From: Pseudovirgaria hyperparasitica
Taxonomy: Eukaryota > Ascomycota > Dothideomycetes > Acrospermales > Acrospermaceae
Assembly (NCBI RefSeq): GCF_010093815.1
Contig: NW_022985569.1
Coordinates: 124,001-188,000 of the forward strand
Reading direction: 5' to 3'
DNA: 64,000 bases
Position numbers and translations under genes: made by a program. The notes under the pieces are model-generated. The model saw only the letters and a list, made by a program, of their open reading frames with translations, was not told the DNA's origin and did not search any database. The number at the start of each line of letters is the position of its first letter. The stretch's first letter is position 1. Positions 43,328-55,387 of the stretch are shown piece after piece.

Positions 43328-45246
43328 ATGAGGTTTCAATCTGCTCTCTCTACTGCTCTGCCCGCTCTGCTTCTTGCAGGCGGTGCTCATGCAGAGGACC
43401 TGGAGGACAAGGTCGCCGACGCTGCCTCATCCGTCTCCTCGGCAGCTGAGTCTGCGTCTGCGTCAATCGTCTCCAAGCCGACGTTCACCGTAAGTTATTG
43501 ATTAATGCTCACCTGTCCTATGGCGCACAATCCCAAGTACTAAATACCGGCCGCCAGCCTACCGTCCTAAAAGCACCCTTCTTTGAGCAATTCACAGACG
43601 ACTGGGAGAGCCGATGGAAGCCATCGTCTGCGAAAAAGGAGAACGACAAGGAGGATTCCGAGGAGGAATGGGCCTATGTTGGTACCTGGGCAGCGGAGGA
43701 GCCTTACATCTACAAGGGAATTGAGGGAGACAAAGGTCTTGTTGTCAAGGACAAGGCCGCTCACCACGCCATCTCGGCCAAGTTCCCCAAGAAGATTGAC
43801 AACAAGGGCAAGACCCTGGTTGTGCAATACGAAGTCAAGCTCCAGAGTGAGTATTGTCATACTCCTCGTCTCCGATTCGTGCTGACAATGCGCAGATGGA
43901 CTCGACTGTGGTGGTGCCTACATGAAGCTTCTCCAAGACAACAAGGCTCTCCACGCTGAGGAATTCTCAAACGCCTCTCCTTACATCATCATGTTCGGTC
44001 CTGACAAGTGTGGTTCCACCAACAAGGTTTGTAGGAATTCGCATGTCCATTGGACCATTTTCACTAACTTGAAAAAAAAAAGGTCCACTTCATCTTCCGA
44101 CACAAGAACCCCAAGACTGGTGAATACGAGGAGAAGCACTTGAAGAGTTCTCCGTCAGCCAAGATTGTCAAGACCACCTCCCTCTACACCCTATACGTCA
44201 AGCCCGACCAGTCTTTCCAGATCCTGATTGATGGCGAATCGGTCAAGAACGGAACTCTTCTTGAGGACTTCAAGCCCTCCGTCAACCCTGAGAAGGAGAT
44301 TGATGACCCCAAGGACTCCAAGCCCGACACTTGGGTTGACGAGGCTCGTATTCCTGACCCAGAGGCCACCAAGCCCGAGGATTGGGACGAGGAGGCTCCT
44401 TACGAGATTGTTGACGAGGAGGCTGAGAAGCCTGAGGACTGGCTTGAAGATGAGCCCCTTACTGTTCCTGACCCAGAGGCCGAGAAGCCCGAGGACTGGG
44501 ATGATGAGGAGGATGGTGACTGGGAAGCCCCCAAGGTCCAGAACCCCAAGTGCCAGGAAGCATCGGGTTGTGGCAAGTGGGAATCACCTATGAAGAAGAA
44601 TCCTGAATACAAGGGCAAGTGGACTGCCCCGTACATTGACAACCCGGCCTACAAGGGTGTCTGGGCTCCCCGCAAGATCAAGAACCCCGACTACTTCGAG
44701 GACAAGGCCCCGGCCAACTTTGAGCCCATGGGTGCTATCGGTTTTGAACTCTGGACAATGTCCAACGACATCCTATTTGACAACATCTACATCGGACACT
44801 CTATTGAAGACGCCGAAAAACTGAAGGCGGAGACCTTTGACATCAAGATTGCCTCGGAGAAGGCTGAAGAGGAGGCTAACAAGCCCAAGGTCGAGCCTCC
44901 TGTCTCACCCTCTGATCTCAAGTTCATGGACGACCCAATTAAATATATCCAGGAGAAGGTGAACCTCTTCATCTCTATTGCCAAGGACGACCCACTCGAG
45001 GCCGTCAAGTTCGTTCCCGAAGTCGCTGGTGCCATCGGAGCCACCGTTGTGGCTCTCCTCCTCGCCATTGTCTCTCTATTCGCCTCCGGTGCTGCGCCCT
45101 CGAAGCAGCAGGTCAAAGACGCTGCCAAGAAGGCTCAGGACACCGCAAAGGACGCAAAGGACAAGACTGCTTCAGCGGTGGCATCTGGCGCAGAGACTGC
45201 AAAGGCAGAGCTCAACAAGCGCACTACCCGCTCGACCGCCTCGTAG
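43328..45246 (+). CDS. calnexin, ER membrane chaperone
   Basis: 581 residues in four exons: 43328-43489, 43558-43846, 43896-44026, 44083-45246. Calnexin holds monoglucosylated glycoproteins in the ER until folded. A signal peptide ([22 protein letters not shown]) is followed by a Ser/Ala-rich linker, the lectin domain ([34 protein letters not shown]), the P-domain with repeated KPEDWD (four type-1 and four GxWxAPxIxNPxY type-2 units), the second lectin part ([14 protein letters not shown]), and a membrane span at about 508-530 with a 48-residue lysine/alanine-rich tail. Intron 3 ends in an A-run just before AG instead of pyrimidines. The other two introns are ordinary. Confidence 0.97.
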
Positions 45247-45768
45247 GACGTGCAGCAGGCATTAATTGGGGAGAGATGAGTTATTTAACTGCGCGAGAGA
45301 GAGAGAGAGGAGGATATAAGACACAGGCGGCTTGGGGTATATTAACGTGGAAGTGAGCATGCATTTAAAACCTATTACCTGACTACTGTCTTCGGGCAGG
45401 TGCATCATTTTGGAGTGTCTGGGTGCTAAGGGTCTTGTATGATAGCGCATTGTTGTCCCCTTTTCCGAAATACAGTACACATCCTTACGGCCCTAAAGTG
45501 TGGTGAAGTCACGTGCGATCGGTGAGTGCGGCTGTCATCGGCATATGGGACCTCGGGACGTCTATATGTAATTACATCTAAACCCCACACATCGACGTAC
45601 TGGCTGGCCAGAGCGATAGCGGACACTCAGCCGACTGTCCCCACGCTACTATATGCTATTCGCGATCTTCGGTGCAGACGCAGATACTAATACGTACTGC
45701 TAGTCAATTGGTCGCTTTCTGTTGTGCCTTGCGCACTCTTCTCTTCCCTTTCTCTCTTTGCTTCGACA
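45247..45768. promoter_or_regulatory. calnexin 3' end and MMSDH promoter region
   Basis: 522 bases between two plus-strand genes. A GA-run lies at 45,294-45,310. Otherwise nothing seen. Confidence 0.45.
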
Positions 45769-47625
45769 ATGATGGCTGCTCGTCGAGCTGCTGCACGAAC
45801 AATAGCCTCTCTCAGCCCGCGTACATCCATTCACCCTCGTCGAGCTATCTTATCCGCCAGAATGACTGCTCCGTCCAGCTCTTCGACTGCCAGTGGAGCT
45901 CGTCGTCTCCATGCAACGGCAAACCAGCTTCAACCGGCCGGCACAAGTACTGCTCCCTCGACCGCCAGCTCCTACCCGACCTCGCACGAACAGATCCAGT
46001 CTCCAAAAGACACGACGAACTTTATCGACAACCAATTTGTCGAGTCAAAGGCTACACAGTGGATCGACCTCCACGACCCCGCCACAAATAACCTGGTGAC
46101 TCGTGTTCCACAGTCGACGGATGAAGAGCTAAAGGCGGCTGTGGAGAGCGCCTCGAAGGCGTTCCCGGGGTGGAAGGGGACCAGTCTGCTTGCCAGACAG
46201 CAGATTATGTTCAAGTTTGTGGGCTTGATCCGCGAGCACTGGGACAGACTGGCTGCCAGCATCACGCTTGAGCAGGGCAAGACGGTTGCAGACGCCAAGG
46301 GTGACGTGCTCCGTGGTCTACAGGTCGCTGAGACTGCGTGTGGCATCACGACGCAGATGACGGGAGAGGTGCTCGAGGTTGCAAAGGACATGGAGACGAG
46401 GAGCTATCGAGAACCATTGGGCGTTGTTGCTGCCATCTGCCCATTCAGTGAGTGGACTTCACCCAGCGCGGTCGCTACGTATGAAAGGGCTCGACTGACA
46501 TGAATGTCCAGACTTCCCAGCCATGATTCCTCTCTGGTCTATCCCCATCGCGACCATTACCGGTAACACCCTCCTAATCAAGCCTTCCGAGCGCGACCCT
46601 GGCGCCGCCATGATATTGGCGGAATTGTGCGAGAAAGCCGGCTTCCCGCCAGGTGTGGTAAATATAATTCACGGCTCGGCCAAGACCGTCGACTTCATCA
46701 TCGACGAGCCGGCCATCAAGGCCATCTCCTTTGTCGGTAGCAACAAGGCTGGCGAGTACATCTACGCTCGCGGCTCGGCCAATGGCAAGCGCGTCCAAGC
46801 CAACCTGGGCGCAAAGAATCACGCTGCTGTCCTGCCCGACTGCAACAAGAACCACGCTTTGAACGCCATCGCTGGTGCGGCATTCGGCGCTGCTGGCCAG
46901 CGTTGCATGGCTCTCAGCACGCTTGTCCTGGTCGGCGAGACCAAGGAATGGGTTCATGATATTGCGGAGCGCGCCAAGGCACTCAGTGTGAATGGCGGCT
47001 TCGAAAAGGGTGCCGATCTCGGGCCTGTCATCAGCCCGCAGTCCAAGAAGCGGATCGAGGACCTGATCCAGAGCGCGCAGGACGAGGGCGCCGAGATCCT
47101 TCTCGACGGCCGCGGCTACAAGCCCGAGAAGTACCCCAACGGCAACTGGGTAAGTCACGCATGCGTGCTCTCCTGCGTGGAATATTCCTCACTGACGATA
47201 CATCAAAGGTCGGCCCAACCATCATCGCAAACGTAAAGCCACACATGAAGTGCTACACGGAAGAAATCTTCGGCCCCGTCCTCGTCTGCCTCAACGTGCC
47301 GACCATCGACGACGCCATCGCCACCATCAACGCAAACGAGTACGGCAACGGCGCCGCCATCTTCACCCGCTCCGGCGCCACGGCGGGGCGGTTCCAGCGC
47401 GAGATCGAGGCCGGCCAGATTGGGATCAACGTGCCCATCCCCGTGCCCTTGCCCATGTTCAGCTTCACGGGCAACAAGAAGAGCATTGCGGGCGGGGGCG
47501 CAAACACGTTTTACGGCAAGCCGGGTATGCTGTTTTATACGCAGCAGAAGACGGTCACGAGTCTCTGGCGCAGCGAGGATGCGACGAGTCAGCGCGGTGA
47601 GACGGTTATGCCGACGCAGGTTTAG
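45769..47625 (+). CDS. methylmalonate-semialdehyde dehydrogenase (ALDH6 family), mitochondrial
   Basis: 577 residues in three exons: 45769-46447, 46512-47149, 47209-47625. Converts methylmalonate or malonate semialdehyde to propionyl- or acetyl-CoA in valine, pyrimidine and inositol breakdown; CoA- and NAD-dependent. The first 40 residues are rich in Arg, Ala and Ser, as in a mitochondrial presequence ([15 protein letters not shown]). Family signs: [36 protein letters not shown] (created by splice 1), [12 protein letters not shown], the catalytic cysteine in [19 protein letters not shown], and [22 protein letters not shown]. The LHDPATN opening and QRCMALS separate it from ordinary ALDHs. The ATG at 45769 is preferred because the upstream frame has no ATG. 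Confidence 0.95.
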
Positions 47626-48435
47626 GGGCTGGGGTTGATGCATGTGAGTGTGTCCATATGTATATACATACATATGTGCTTCCTTCTCTTTGGGAACAAA
47701 TGAAGAAGAAGAAAAGGGAGAAACTTGTGATCTGTGTTGGATGATCGAACACGTGTGGGTGTGTAGTGTATACATGCGATGCCGTCGTGCAAAACAGACC
47801 ATCTTCTCTTCCGAACGAATTAGGATAAGACTATATATTTACCAACAGGAACACGCACGGCGCTCTGCTACCATTCCTACCATGTCTATCCCTACCACCT
47901 ACATCTACACCTACTACCACCTTGCATGTAAGACGGTAAGTAGGATACCAAAGGAGTGGTCTAGAGTGGTTGTCTATAGGTATATGTGTATATGTGTATA
48001 GTGTATGTATCTATACCCCGGAGCCACCTACACACTCCTCCTCCATCCCCCTCTTCATATCCAAACATACATTCTCGTATCCAAACGTACATTCTTGTAA
48101 GCAAATACATGTCCTGTCTTCTACATTTCTACATTCTCCTCTCCTCTTACATCCTCTTACATGTACATACCATACACCCACTCACCCACTCGTAACAAAA
48201 ACAAAAAGAAATCCTCAAAAGAAAGACATTGTATCAATCCCCCCTCTTCGATTCCCCATCCCCTACCTTCGCGTTTCCTCCTTTATAACTCCCCCCCTTA
48301 ACTCCTCCCCTCCCTTCCCGTTCCCGTTCCCCCCTTAACTCCCCTCCTTTATAACTCCGCCCTTCACCCCGTCGTAACCCCCTCTCCCATCTCCCATTTC
48401 CCATCCCCCTCCCTCTAACATCAAACATCCAACAT
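47626..48435. other. intergenic between convergent genes, pyrimidine-rich
   Basis: Two 3' regions. From about 48,230 to 48,430 the plus strand is almost pure C/T with a repeated TCCTCCTTTATAACTCC unit (about 48,276 and 48,343) separated by CCCTTAACTCC motifs. TATATGTGTA repeats lie near 47,980-48,005. No gene. Confidence 0.5.
48240..48425. repeat. imperfect C/T-rich tandem repeats
   Basis: Direct repeats of a CTCCTTTATAACTCC / CCCCTTAACTCC type, downstream of the large coiled-coil gene. Confidence 0.6.
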
Positions 48436-51400
48436 CTAACTCCCCCTCCGCACCCCCCTCCCCTCAGGAAACGGATCATACAACCCCCTAACAGCAGCAT
48501 GCCAATCATCACACCGAAACCTACCCAGCCGGCCCGGCGACCCCGACCCGGATCCCGAGCCCGCAGACCCCGCAGACCCCGACACCGACCCCCGTATCAT
48601 CCCCTCGCTCAGCGACGCGATAGACGAGGAAGACACGCTCGCCTTGTTTGGGATGGGGATTGGGATGGGGCGGGTTGTGCTTGTTGGTTTTGTGCTTGTG
48701 CTTGTGCTTGTGCTTGTTGGATTTGATTTCGCTGTTGATTTCGAGTTTGAGTTTGAAGCGGGGGCGGATTTCGGGTTTGAGATTGAGCTTGTTGATTTCG
48801 GGTGTGACGCAGACTTCGACACAGACTTCGACGCAGACACAGACGCCAACCCCCCCTTCCGCAACGACCCAGCCGAGCTCTTCGGCGTAGGCACAGCAGG
48901 CACCGAGCCCGGCGGTGCGCCGTATGTAGCGCTTATCGTGCGGTGGGTGTGCGGGCGGGACGATGAATTTGACGAGGTTGCAGATGCAGCCGCGGCGGGG
49001 TTGGAGGGAGAAGGAGAAGGAGGAGAGCGTGTGAGGTTCAGGGTTGTTTGTGGGGTTAGGGGGGCGGGGGCTTGGGAGGCGGTTGGGGTGGCGAAGGGGT
49101 TGGAGGGGATGAGGGAGATGTGCGAGGGGGAGGGGGGGTAGGTTCTTGGGAGGGCGATTGGGGGGGCGGGGGTGGAGGTTGTGGATGGGGTGGGAAGGGG
49201 GGGTTCTTCGTCTTCGTCCTTTGGTTCTTCGGGCTTTGTTGGGTCTTCGGGGGTGGACTCCTCAGGTTTTGGTTCCTCCGGTTTTGGTTGTTCAGTCTTT
49301 GGTTCTTCAGTCTTTGGTTCTTCGGGCTTTGGTTCTTCAGGCTTTGCGTCTTCAGTCTTTGCTTCTTCAGGCTTTGCTTCTTCCGGCTTTGGTTCTTCGG
49401 GCTTTGGTTCTTCAGGCTTTGCTTCCTCCGGCTTTGCTTCCTCCGGCTTTGCTTCCTCCGGATTTGCATCTTCAGTCTTTGCTTCTTCAGGCTTTGCTTC
49501 TTCCGGCTTTGCTTCCTCAGTCTTTGGCTCTTCAGGCTTTGGTTCTTCAGGTTTTGGCTCTTCAACCTTTGGCTCGTCAGGTTTTGGCTCCTCTGGCTTT
49601 GCTTCTTCAGCCTTCGGCTCTTCAGTCTTTGCTTCTTCAGCCTTTGGCTCCTCTGGCTTCGATTCTTCAGCCTTCGGTTCTTCAGCCTTCGGTTCTTCAG
49701 TCTTTGCTTCTTCAGCCTTTGGCTTCTTGGCCTTTGTCTTTTCAGCTTTTGGCTTCTCACCTTTTACCTTGTCACCCTGTGCTTCTGGCTTTGCAGCACC
49801 AGCCTTTTCCTCGTCCGCCTTCGCAACCCCCGACTTCACCGACGCCGCTCGACCAGAACCGGCAGACTTGACGCTGGACCCCAGCGCAGATCTCGCAGCC
49901 GACAGTAACCCAACACTCGAACCCGCCGGCGAGCCGCTCACCGACCCACCCTTCTCAGACGTCGCACTCGGCGGCACAAGAATCCTAGAATATGGCTTCA
50001 CGCTCCCCGTCTGCGAGCCTGCCGCGCTCTCCGCCCGTCCACTCCCCGACCCAACAACGCTCTCCCTCGGCGCCAGCACAGCCGTCGTACCGGCGGCCAC
50101 AGACGGCGCCCTCGACGCCACCGACACAGCCTTCTCCGGCACGATACTCTCCAGATCCAGCGTCCGGCCAAGCTCCTCCCGTCGTTCCACAATAACGTCG
50201 GAATCCTCATACAGCGCCAGCCCGCAGCTGTAAACACATCCCTTGTCATCCGCTTCCTCGTCCGTCAGCCTCATCTCCCGCGGCGTCGGCGCGCGCCGGA
50301 AGCTGGGGAATACGCGGAGCACGACTTTGGCGTCTGCATTCGCATGCGCGGGCATGTCAGGCGCGCAGCGGCTGAGGCTCACGTCGCCCTCCAGAGTAGC
50401 CGTGCTCGTGTCGTACGGCAGCCATAGAGCGGCGCCAGGAGGCGCGTCACCCATGGATGCAGTGATACAGTCGCGCTCCAGTCGCGCCAATCGCCACGTC
50501 TCTGCCGCTAGCTTGACGATCCGTCGCACGGCGGCATTGACGTCGCTCCGTGCTGCAGGCAGCGCGAACGGCTTGAGTGCGGCGGTGATGTCTTCCACGA
50601 CCGAGCCTGCGACGCTGTTGATCTGTGCCTTTGCACCGTCGCACTGGAATGCGGCTGTCAGGGTGTGCTGGCGCCAGATGGCCTCTTTCTTTGTGCTTTT
50701 GAGCTGGAGATGGGAGCTCATGGATGCGAGCAGGGTGTCGGTGGCGGTGTCGGACCGGGGTAGGCTGAAAAGGAAGGGGGAAAATATGCGGCGGGTGAGG
50801 ATTGTGGAGATCAGGTGGGCTATGTATGCTGTGCGAACGTGCTTGGCAGGGGGTGTGTTGGCGAGAAAGGGTGGGAGCTCCGAGGGGATCGTTGAAGTGG
50901 TCTCTGCAGAAAGATTTGGTGGGCAAGTGTCAAAGTGTTCGTTGGCGAGTTGCAAGGTGTGACGACAGAGTGTCTCTAGGGCATCTTTGCTAGAGGCTTG
51001 CAGTTAGTGATGAGAGCTCTGGCGGTAATTTACCAGGATCCAGTGGGCAAGGCCATGTAAGAGAAAAGATGAGCGCGTTCATTCAAGGGTATCGTACCTA
51101 ACATCTACCGAAGAATACACAATAAAGGCCAGTGTCGATGGACCAGAAGGTATAAATGCAAAACACGGAACCGAAGACCAAAGCATCACTTACTAGTACG
51201 CATCCCCCTTGCTCTTGAGATCAGTAGTCACAGACGCTGATAGAAGTTTTGACAGCCGCTCTTTCTCCGACCCAAGAGTCTCTGAAACCAGGCGAAGCTC
51301 TGAGACTAGGGCCTCCAACTTGAGCTTATCTTGATCCCAACCCTGCTGTGCAGTTGCGAGATTCTTCGTCAGCTCTTCATTCTGCTGCTGTAGCTGCTGC

Positions 51401-53418
51401 CGCTCCGTGTCCCAGCCGTTCTTGGCTTGTGTATGCTCCCCTTCCCACTCATCTCTCATCTTCGTTCGTTCCACTTCCCAGTCTTCAACTTTCGTTTGGT
51501 GATCAGCTGCTGTCTGCTTCAGCGTCTCATGATCAGCGGCCAGCTCGTTCGCCCTTTTGATCGAGTCGTCGAGCTCGCCGCGGAGTAGAGTGACTTGTGA
51601 TTCTAGCTCAGTCTTCGTCTTTGCAAACTGCTCTTCCAGCTGTTGGGTGTTGCTGTCATGGATTTGCTTCATTTCGTCCATCTTCTTCGCGAGCTCCGCT
51701 TCATGGTCTTTCTCCTTGTCAAGCAGCGCTGAGGCGATTGCCATATGCTGCGCGTCGGCTTCTTCCTTGGCCTTAATCTTCCACTCGTCAAACTCCTTCA
51801 TCAGTCGCTCGCGTTCCTCAGGTATAGCCTTGTCCAACGATGCTTTCTCCTTCTCGAGCGCAGCGATCTGAGCCTCTGACTGGGCTTTAAGTCCTTCAAG
51901 GTCCTTGCTCTTGACTTCCGCCTCCCTGATGCGATCCTGCAGCCCTCTCTGCTGGTCTTGGAAGTTGCCAAGCTCGTGCCGGAATTTATCACTGTCTGCG
52001 GCATGTAGCGTTCGAGCCGAGTCCAAGTCCCTTCGTAAGGAGTATATGTACTCATACTGGTCTCTGAGTTTCTCATCCTGTTGTCTCAAAATTTCTTCCT
52101 GCTTGGCCTCGGCCTCGCGAATGCGTTCCTCCCGCTCTCCGAGCTTGCCCTGTGTTTCGTGGTAGCGAGCCATGAGACGCTGAATCTCAGGGATAGTGGA
52201 GGACAGCTGGCCAATAATCTTGTTTGCTTCATCGCCTCCTTCAAGCAGCAGCTGCCCCGGGACTGGAGGGGGCCTGTGCAAGAAGTCCTCGTGTACATTC
52301 CCGCGAGGACCCATGGTGTCACGATAAGAGCCCTCCATGGGCGAGTAAGAGTGTCCGGAGTGATAGGGAGGCGTTGGCTGACCTCCTTGGACAGGATGCC
52401 CATAATGTCGTTGGTTGTAATATGAAGGAGGTGGATTGTGCTGCCCAACAGTTTCTGGATAGTAACGATGTGAGTGATCCGGGATCCGTGGAGCTGGTCT
52501 TACATCAGGGAACGGCTGAGCGAAACGTGCCATAGGAGATGGAGGGACTGAAGGTGCAGGGGGAGGAGGAGGATTCTGGATAGAATCCTGTAAACGACTG
52601 GTACGTAAGTGTTCTCTCTCGCGTGTATCTGCTAGAACTTCTGCTTCCGTGGTAGTGGAAGAGCTACGGTATGACTTGGTTGAACTTGTCTCATCTTGAG
52701 CATGCGAACGAGTCCCTAGAGCTTTCCAAGCAGTACCAGCGTTGATTTCCGATCGTCGTTTAAACGAGTCCGTGCTTGAGGGTCTACGTGTTGCAGTGAC
52801 TTGCGGGCCTACTGGTTCCGCTGGGGATACTGACACCGGAGCTATCTGCTGCTCCGATGCTGGCGCTGGAGTTGATGCTGAAGCTGGTGTCGGCACTGAC
52901 TGTGACTTTGACTGCGATACTGGAACTTGCTGTGGCTGAGTCTGTGGTACCGGCGATGTTACTTGGGGAGGCTGCATAGCCGACACTGAAGCCTGCGTCA
53001 CTTGTGGTTCGAAGTCTGCGGCCGGCTCTTTTGCGCTCGTCGAAGGCTCTTCTTTCTCTTCCTCTACAGTGACAGATTTCGGAATGATCGTGCTTGAAGG
53101 GTTCAGCGGAGGTCCATTTACAGATGTATCTGATACATCTGCATCGAGCTTTTGTCCTTCGTGAACCTCCGGCTGATCGACCGAGGTGGGTATGGATGAT
53201 TCCAACGAAGACGTGGGAGCGACATCTGTAGACTGGGGCTGAGATATCGGCGCGTCAACAATCTCCTCAATGATCGGACCCGGTTCTCCCAATGTCTCCT
53301 CGGATATTGGAGTATTGTTTGACACAGGACTATCTTTCTCGGCGTCCTGTGCTGGTATCTCCGTGCTCGCTGCAGCCTGTTCGGCCGTGGCTTTCTTCTT
53401 GTTGGCTTTCTTCCCCAT
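48436..53418 (-). CDS. large coiled-coil protein with E-E-x-K-P repeat, fungal-specific, function unknown
   Basis: I model one gene of 1,592 residues: exon 1 53418-51194, intron 51193-50990 (204 bases, GTAAGT at the donor, CACTAAC before CTCTAG), exon 2 50989-48436. Unspliced, the first part stops right after GDAY because the donor itself makes the stop codon. Spliced, it continues GDAYYKDALETLC...LANEHF. Residues 1-370 are disordered (Pro/Ser/Gln), 390-740 a coiled coil, about 750-1010 a folded-looking region (HLISTILTRRIFSPFLFSLP, LWLPYDTST, RVFPSFRR), then about thirty 5-residue units EE[AP]KP, then Ser/Pro-rich sequence. The layout reminds me of uncharacterised Pezizomycotina proteins, from memory only. 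The alternative is two genes, the second starting at 51056 with its own 44-base intron. Confidence 0.7.
49220..49790 (-). repeat. 15-bp tandem repeat coding for EE[AP]KP
   Basis: About thirty copies of a 15-base unit (plus strand TCTTCAGGCTTTGCT-like) inside the coiled-coil gene. Because 15 is divisible by three, several frames on both strands stay open and make spurious long ORFs. Confidence 0.9.
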
Positions 53419-54464
53419 GATGTATAGAATTGTACGATTAGTGTAACAAGTCTCAAATCAGGCTATGCAACGCTTGGCAATGCAAATCGCACTTCAAAAA
53501 CACAAACGCAAGCAAGCAGGCAAAAAATCAAAGTGTGAGTTGAATTGAAAAAAAAAATCCCCAAAGCAAAGCCGAGTCGTTGGGCTTAAATATATCACAC
53601 TACGATGTCTCCTGCATGCACGCCCAGCGAAAGGTTGGACTGTGCTTGGGGGGGCCCAATGATAGCCTGCAACGAACGAGCGTCAAAGCCAGGGAGCGCA
53701 AAGGCAGACAGCTGGCAGATCCAGATAGGGCAGTCTCGTGACTCATGCTCATTATTGCGAGGGTGAGATGGATTTCTACTTTGCGAGCAGTCCTCGTATG
53801 ATTTCCCAGCTCACCAAAGGCCTGCGCTGGGACAGCTTGCGTTCGTGTTCCTTCAGAGACAGTTCTCATGCTGCGTACAGTGATAGAGAAATGACTACCT
53901 TGCTCTACCATTACTGGCTTCATCCATGGCGGGTCGCGAGGCTGAAGCGATGCGTCTGGCTGGATTTCATTGTTGATGTTGACCGTGCTCACACTTCACA
54001 AGCCCTCGCCAGCGTACGTCGAATTCGTGGTTACTCGTGATAGGCTGGAGCCGGTGTTTGCTGCAGCTGCCGAAAACCTTCGTCCATAGCTGCAGTTAGG
54101 CGTTCTTGAAGCATGAACAGGAAGCGCTGCTGATCCTCATCTCAAAACAATCGTCGAAGCTTGTGTTGATTGAATGTGCTGTGGTGCAGGTGGCATGAAA
54201 GAGATGATCAGGAGCAAAAGTGTTGGTCTTCCAGAGAGACGTGGATATCTTACATATTTTACACCGCACCTTTCTGACTAATTATAATTTACCACTATCT
54301 TGGCATCCGCTACCCCTCCACCCACTCAAGTAAGAATACAGCTTAACTCTGCCCCGCGTGCGTGTGGGCTCGCTATCTTTCGTGTTGTGTGCAGGTATAC
54401 ATACCCTCCTTGTTTTCCGACACATACACTACGAACATAGCTACAATTGACCAGGCCAGCAAAC
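53419..54464. promoter_or_regulatory. divergent promoter region of the coiled-coil gene and TMA22
   Basis: About 1 kb between divergent starts. Nothing with coding character. An A-run lies at about 53,547-53,555. Confidence 0.45.
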
Positions 54465-55144
54465 ATGGCGACCGAGACACAAGCCCTGCCTCCCAAGCTT
54501 ATCATGTATTGCGGCGGTACTCTCCCTCTTTCCACCCTCCGCTGTCTCTCTCACTGACACCTGCGTAGTATGCACATTACCACCAGAAGTAGGCACGCCT
54601 CCCTCTCACACCTACCCAACGCCTCCCTAATCCCAACCCGCAGTATTGTGAATTTGGTGGTACCACCAAGAGATGCCAGGAGTGGCTGAAGACGACACAC
54701 CCCGCCATGCACGAGAAGCTGTACTCGCAAGACGCCATAGAAGCAAACTTGTCCACGCTCTCACTCGATGCGCAGAAGCGCGCCGAGAAAGACGCCGCCA
54801 AAAAGACTGCCAAGGCCGAAGCAGCAGAGGCGAAGCAGAAAGAGCTGAAGGCCGAAGCTTTCATCAAGATCAAGCGCATCTCGCGCCAGAAGAACAAGTA
54901 TGTGACGTGCGTACAAGGACTGGAGGCTCATAGCGTCGATCTGAAAAAGGCCGCGAAGGAGTTTGGCAAAAAATTCGCGACGGGGAGCAGTGTGACGAAA
55001 ATCCCCGGTGGTGGCGAGGAGATTACAGTACAGGGTGATGTCAGCGATGATCTTTTTGATTTTCTGCAAGAAAAATATCCGGATATACCCGAAGATAACA
55101 TTGAGTTGATCGAGGAGAAGAAGAAGAAGAGCTCAGCGGGCTGA
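54465..55144 (+). CDS. TMA22 (density-regulated protein, DENR)
   Basis: 190 residues in three exons: 54465-54516, 54569-54588 (only 20 bases) and 54644-55144. With TMA20 (MCT-1) it removes deacylated tRNA from 40S subunits in recycling and reinitiation. The N-terminal metal-binding part CGVCTLPPEYCEF is assembled from three exons. The C-terminal SUI1 (eIF1-like) domain starts at about residue 100: IKIKRISRQKNKYVTCVQGLEAH, LKKAAKEFGKKFATGSSV, and GDVSDDLFDFL. Length is typical. Both introns (52 and 55 bases) are GT-AG. Convergent with RAD17. Confidence 0.96.
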
Positions 55145-55387
55145 TGGAGATCCGGGTATTATGCAAGAATAGAGTAGAGAGGAGCGGGCGGATGCAGGAG
55201 TTCCGGCGTTGAAAATAACGATGTAGTATTGTCCATCGGAGCATAGCGCAATGGTATGCAAGATCGGGCGTAGACAGTTAACATTGCCCATGCAACATAT
55301 GTGAATTGCAAAATAGACAGCCTTGACAAGTCGCGGAACGATTTTCCTCCTGAATGCCATGGGTATCTTCAATCATCAAAGGTTTAC

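Noticed and set aside
49056-49760. Second minus-strand frame rich in Lys/Arg/Gln/Leu
   Set aside because: Same repeat read one base out of phase; no start context and no continuation outside the repeat.
49072-49908. Long plus-strand open frames (up to about 350 codons) opposite the coiled-coil gene
   Set aside because: They are by-products of the 15-bp repeat. Their Phe/Leu- or Ser/Gly-only composition has no coding logic and the minus frame explains the DNA.
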